A DNA stretch of 8,799 nucleotides from Rhizobiaceae bacterium. Lineage in GTDB: Bacteria > Pseudomonadota > Alphaproteobacteria > Rhizobiales > Rhizobiaceae. Under the pieces are notes generated by a model. It was not told where the DNA came from and did not search any database. It saw only the letters and a program-made list of their open reading frames with translations. Both the position numbers and the translations under genes were made by a program. Shown in pieces: positions 6,664 to 8,799 of this stretch (within the stretch, counting starts at the first letter, position 1; each line of letters opens with the position of its first letter). The stretch is from NCBI GenBank assembly GCA_020696915.1, contig JAJFMR010000101.1, forward strand, positions 1-8,799, read 5' to 3'.

Positions 6664-7404
6664 TCAGATCATCGCCATGCCGCCGTTGACGTGTATCGTC
6701 TGGCCGGTGACGTAGGCTGCCTCCCCCGAAGCCAGAAAAGCCACGGCGGCGGCGACTTCCGCGCCCGTACCCATGCGCCTGGCCGGAATGGCCGCCATGA
6801 TGGTTTCCCGCTGCTTGTCGTTGAGCTTGTCCGTCATGGCGGACTGGATGAATCCGGGCGCCACGCAGTTGACGGTGATGTTGCGCGTGGCGATTTCCTG
6901 GGCGAGCGCCTTGGAGAAGCCGATCATCCCGGCCTTGGATGCCGAGTAGTTGGTCTGGCCTGGATTGCCGGTGACGCCGACGACCGAGGTGATGTTCACG
7001 ATGCGACCGTAACGGCGGCGCATCATCGGGTGGGTAAACTCCCTGGTCAGCCTGAACACCGCCGTGAGATTGACCTCGATGACGGCGTCCCAGTCGGCAT
7101 CCGACATCCGCACGAACAACCCGTCTCTGGTGATGCCCGCATTGTTGACGAGAATATCGACCCCGCCCAGCTCCTCCTCGGCCCGTGCCCCCAGGGACTT
7201 CACGGCGTCGCGTTCCGAAAGGTCGGCAACGAGCAGCCTGGTGCGATCGGTTCCGAGGTCCTCGGCCAGCGCCTCGAGTTTTTCGGCGCGCGTTCCGTGC
7301 AGGCCGACCGTTGCGCCACGGGCGTGGAGTGTGCGGGCGATCGCCTCGCCGATGCCGCCCGACGCGCCGGTCACCAGCGCCTTGCGCCCAGTCAGATCAA
7401 ACAT
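6664..7404 (-). CDS. fabG: 3-oxoacyl-ACP reductase
   Basis: FabG reduces 3-oxoacyl-ACP to (R)-3-hydroxyacyl-ACP with NADPH, the first reduction in each fatty acid elongation cycle. The 246-residue protein is a classical short-chain dehydrogenase: cofactor motif TGASGGIG (12-19), NNAG (87-90), N112 in EVNLTAVF, catalytic S140 in NITSVVG, and Y153/K157 in YSASK. It ends in HVNGGMAMI, the family's conserved C-terminus. SDR enzymes are functionally diverse, but the full motif set and the position between fabD and acpP make FabG nearly certain. GAGGAG (7411-7416) lies 6 nt before the ATG. The gene follows fabD by 39 bp. Confidence 0.97.
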   Translation of the reverse strand: MFDLTGRKALVTGASGGIGEAIARTLHARGATVGLHGTRAEKLEALAEDLGTDRTRLLVADLSERDAVKSLGARAEEELGGVDILVNNAGITRDGLFVRMSDADWDAVIEVNLTAVFRLTREFTHPMMRRRYGRIVNITSVVGVTGNPGQTNYSASKAGMIGFSKALAQEIATRNITVNCVAPGFIQSAMTDKLNDKQRETIMAAIPARRMGTGAEVAAAVAFLASGEAAYVTGQTIHVNGGMAMI

Positions 7405-7443
7405 TGTTCACTCCTCGTGTTTCGCGAAGCGCCGGTATCGTGG

Positions 7444-8385
7444 TCAGGAGAGCGCCGCCAGCGCCGCTTCGACCTCGGCCGGCGTGCCGATGGCCAAGGT
7501 CGCGACGTTGCGGTCGATTCGACGCGCGAGCCCCGAAAGCACCTTGCCTGCGCCCACCTCGCAGAGCGTCGAGGCGCCGTTGCCGGACAGAAACTCGATC
7601 GTCTCGCGCCAGCGGACGCGGCCAGTAACCTGTTCGATCAAATAGCCCGCGATGTCTTCCGGATCGCTGACCGGCCGCACCGCGACGTTGGGTATGACGG
7701 GGACGCAAGGCACCCGCTTCGCCACCGAGGCCAGCGCATCGCGCATCGCGTCGGCCGCAGGGGCCATCAGCGCCGAGTGAAACGGCGCCGAGACGGCGAG
7801 CATCAGCGCCCGCTTCGCGCCTCGCTCGGTGCACAGGCGCGCCGCCTTTTCCACTGCGGGTTTCGATCCGGAGATCACCAGCTGCCCGGCGCCATTGTCA
7901 TTGGCGATCTGGCACACCGAGCCCGCCGCAGCCTCCCCACAGGCAGCCTCGACGTCCGCCTGCCCGAGACCGATGATCGCCGCCATAGCCCCCTCGCCCG
8001 GCGGCGTCGCGGCCTGCATCGCATTGCCGCGAATGCGCAGCAGCCGCGCGGCGTCGCCGATCGAGAACATGCCGGCCGCGGCCAGCGCCGAATATTCCCC
8101 GAGCGAATGCCCGGCCACCCAGGCAACCCTCTCCCCGAGGGCGAATCCGCCGGCTTCGAGCGCTCGGACAGCCGCCATCGAGACCGCCATCAGCGCCGGC
8201 TGCGCATTCGCAGTCAGGGTCAGCTTTTCCTCCGGCCCTTCCCAGATCACTGTCGAGAGCTTCTCGCCAAGCGCTTCGTCGACCTCTTCGAAGACGCGTC
8301 GCGACTGCGGGAACGCGGCGGCCAGATCCTTGCCCATCCCGACGGACTGACTGCCTTGCCCGGGAAAAGTTAATGCAACGGCCAT
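7444..8385 (-). CDS. fabD: malonyl-CoA:ACP S-malonyltransferase
   Basis: FabD transfers malonyl from CoA to AcpP, making the extender unit used by the condensing enzymes. The 313-residue protein shows FPGQGSQ (7-13; Q10 as oxyanion-hole residue), the nucleophile S94 in GHSLGEYSA, R119 in LRIRGNAMQ (malonate carboxylate binding) and catalytic H203 in SAPFHSALM, followed by the usual VGAGKVLSGL near the end (277-286). GGGGAG (8392-8397) lies 6 nt before the ATG, a strong ribosome binding site. It is the first gene of the leftward block. Its upstream region (8386-8605) is shared with a divergent gene and holds a Pho-box-like repeat. Confidence 0.97.
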   Translation of the reverse strand: MAVALTFPGQGSQSVGMGKDLAAAFPQSRRVFEEVDEALGEKLSTVIWEGPEEKLTLTANAQPALMAVSMAAVRALEAGGFALGERVAWVAGHSLGEYSALAAAGMFSIGDAARLLRIRGNAMQAATPPGEGAMAAIIGLGQADVEAACGEAAAGSVCQIANDNGAGQLVISGSKPAVEKAARLCTERGAKRALMLAVSAPFHSALMAPAADAMRDALASVAKRVPCVPVIPNVAVRPVSDPEDIAGYLIEQVTGRVRWRETIEFLSGNGASTLCEVGAGKVLSGLARRIDRNVATLAIGTPAEVEAALAALS

Positions 8386-8539
8386 GAGGGACTCCCCGGA
8401 GAGTTGACCGACTGCCTCTGGCGCAACGCCGGCTGCTTCGTCAAGCCCGCGGCGCGATCATCCAGCGATCATCCCGCGATGACCGGTGCCCTCAGCTTCG
8501 ACACAGCGCCGCGATTTCTCAATTTCGCCGGGTTTGTTT

Positions 8540-8568
8540 GTGACGGAACCATGACGGTTGAATGACAG
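8540..8568 (-). promoter_or_regulatory. Pho-box-like triple direct repeat (candidate PhoB site)
   Basis: Read on the minus strand there are three 7-bp direct repeats with 4-bp spacers: CTGTCAT (8562-8568), CCGTCAT (8551-8557) and CCGTCAC (8540-8546). The PhoB consensus is two or more CTGTCAT units spaced by 4 bp; these match in 7, 6 and 5 of 7 positions. A weaker fourth unit in phase lies at 8573-8579 (ATTACGT on the plus strand). The array lies 37 bp before the divergent ATG at 8606 and 154 bp before the fabD ATG. I cannot see a good -10 at the standard distance on the minus strand, so the regulated gene is uncertain. Another OmpR/PhoB-class regulator is the main alternative. Confidence 0.6.
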
Positions 8569-8605
8569 TTTCATTACGTTCGTCTCCCATTTGGCAAGCA
8601 ATTCG

Positions 8606-8799
8606 ATGAACGCTGCAGAGAATGACGATGCGCGGCGGGGAGGCCGACGCGGCAGGCTGTTTCGGCTGACGCGGGCCCTGCTGTCCCTGACGGTGACCAT
8701 CGCGGTATCGGTGGCGCTGGTATTCGCAACCGAACTCATCGTCCGCGGCTCCCTGGACCAGACCCGGGCTTTCTTCCAGCAGCCCTTCCGTCCGGGCTG
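8606..8799 (+). CDS. membrane protein N-terminus, possibly LTA synthase / phosphoglycerol transferase family (3' end outside window)
   Basis: The first 64 codons are visible and the frame is open to the right edge. After MNAAENDDA comes a basic stretch (RRGGRRGRLFRLTR, residues 10-23) and one hydrophobic segment (about 24-46, LLSLTVTIAVSVALVFATEL). Then follows IVRGSLDQTRAFFQQPFRPG. The basic start followed by a membrane segment predicts an inner-membrane protein with a cytoplasmic N-terminus. The RGS...FF..PFRPG pattern resembles the start of alphaproteobacterial LTA-synthase-family (sulfatase-fold) proteins, which modify envelope glycans or lipids; I base this on memory of the family, and no catalytic residue is in view. 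The ATG at 8606 has no strong Shine-Dalgarno; an in-frame TTG lies at 8591. The upstream stop (TGA, 8552) limits the start. The Pho-box-like array lies just upstream. Confidence 0.6.
   Translation, partial: MNAAENDDARRGGRRGRLFRLTRALLSLTVTIAVSVALVFATELIVRGSLDQTRAFFQQPFRPG

Noticed and set aside
6493..8373. Long plus-strand open frame (626 codons) opposite fabG and fabD
   Set aside because: It is rich in Arg, His, Gly and Asp with no family motif, and lies opposite two genes with complete catalytic motifs. It is a typical GC-rich antisense shadow.
8458..8739. Minus-strand open frame (93 codons) upstream of fabD
   Set aside because: It overlaps the start of the divergent gene and the Pho-box array. 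The plus-strand frame has a clear basic-plus-membrane-segment design, while this one has no motif.
1..8799. Mobile elements, tRNA/rRNA genes, CRISPR arrays, toxin-antitoxin or defence genes
   Set aside because: I looked on both strands and saw no transposase, terminal repeats, cloverleaf sequence, spaced repeat arrays or such genes; gene order is housekeeping throughout.

Overview
The window looks like core chromosome of an alphaproteobacterium of the order Hyphomicrobiales (Rhizobiales). The DNA is GC-rich. The protein motifs are of rhizobial type (SurA with a cysteine pair, acidic 78-residue ACP, YicC ending in QNLE). The two gene blocks (surA..rsmA, converging on gmk-yicC-mltG-fabF-acpP-fabG-fabD) follow a layout I recall from Mesorhizobium, Brucella and Sinorhizobium relatives. 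I cannot name a genus. I see no mobile element, tRNA, rRNA or CRISPR array.

Layout. Positions 1-1816 (+) hold the 3' part of surA (periplasmic chaperone/PPIase) and rsmA (16S rRNA dimethyltransferase), 15 bp apart. pdxA, which commonly sits between these two genes in relatives, is absent. Positions 1826-8385 (-) hold seven genes, read from right to left: fabD, fabG, acpP, fabF, mltG, yicC, gmk. fabD-fabG-acpP-fabF supply malonyl-ACP, the acyl carrier, condensation and ketoreduction for type II fatty acid synthesis. mltG is a membrane-bound lytic transglycosylase that ends glycan strands, yicC a putative endoribonuclease, and gmk guanylate kinase. A 194-bp gap before acpP and a 270-bp gap before yicC could hold internal promoters; the other gaps within the block are 3-80 bp. 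rsmA and gmk are tail to tail with only 9 bp between stop codons.

From 8606 (+) a divergent gene starts and runs off the right edge. Its 64 visible residues have a basic cytoplasmic start, one membrane segment and an RGS..PFRPG motif that suggests an LTA-synthase/phosphoglycerol-transferase (sulfatase-fold) membrane enzyme. This call is tentative.

The most notable non-coding signal lies in the fabD/divergent-gene spacer. Three 7-bp direct repeats with 4-bp spacers (11-bp period, 8540-8568) match the PhoB 'Pho box' consensus when read on the minus strand. This suggests phosphate control of the divergent envelope gene, of fabD, or of both. I found no clearly new multi-gene system; the rest is well-conserved housekeeping DNA.
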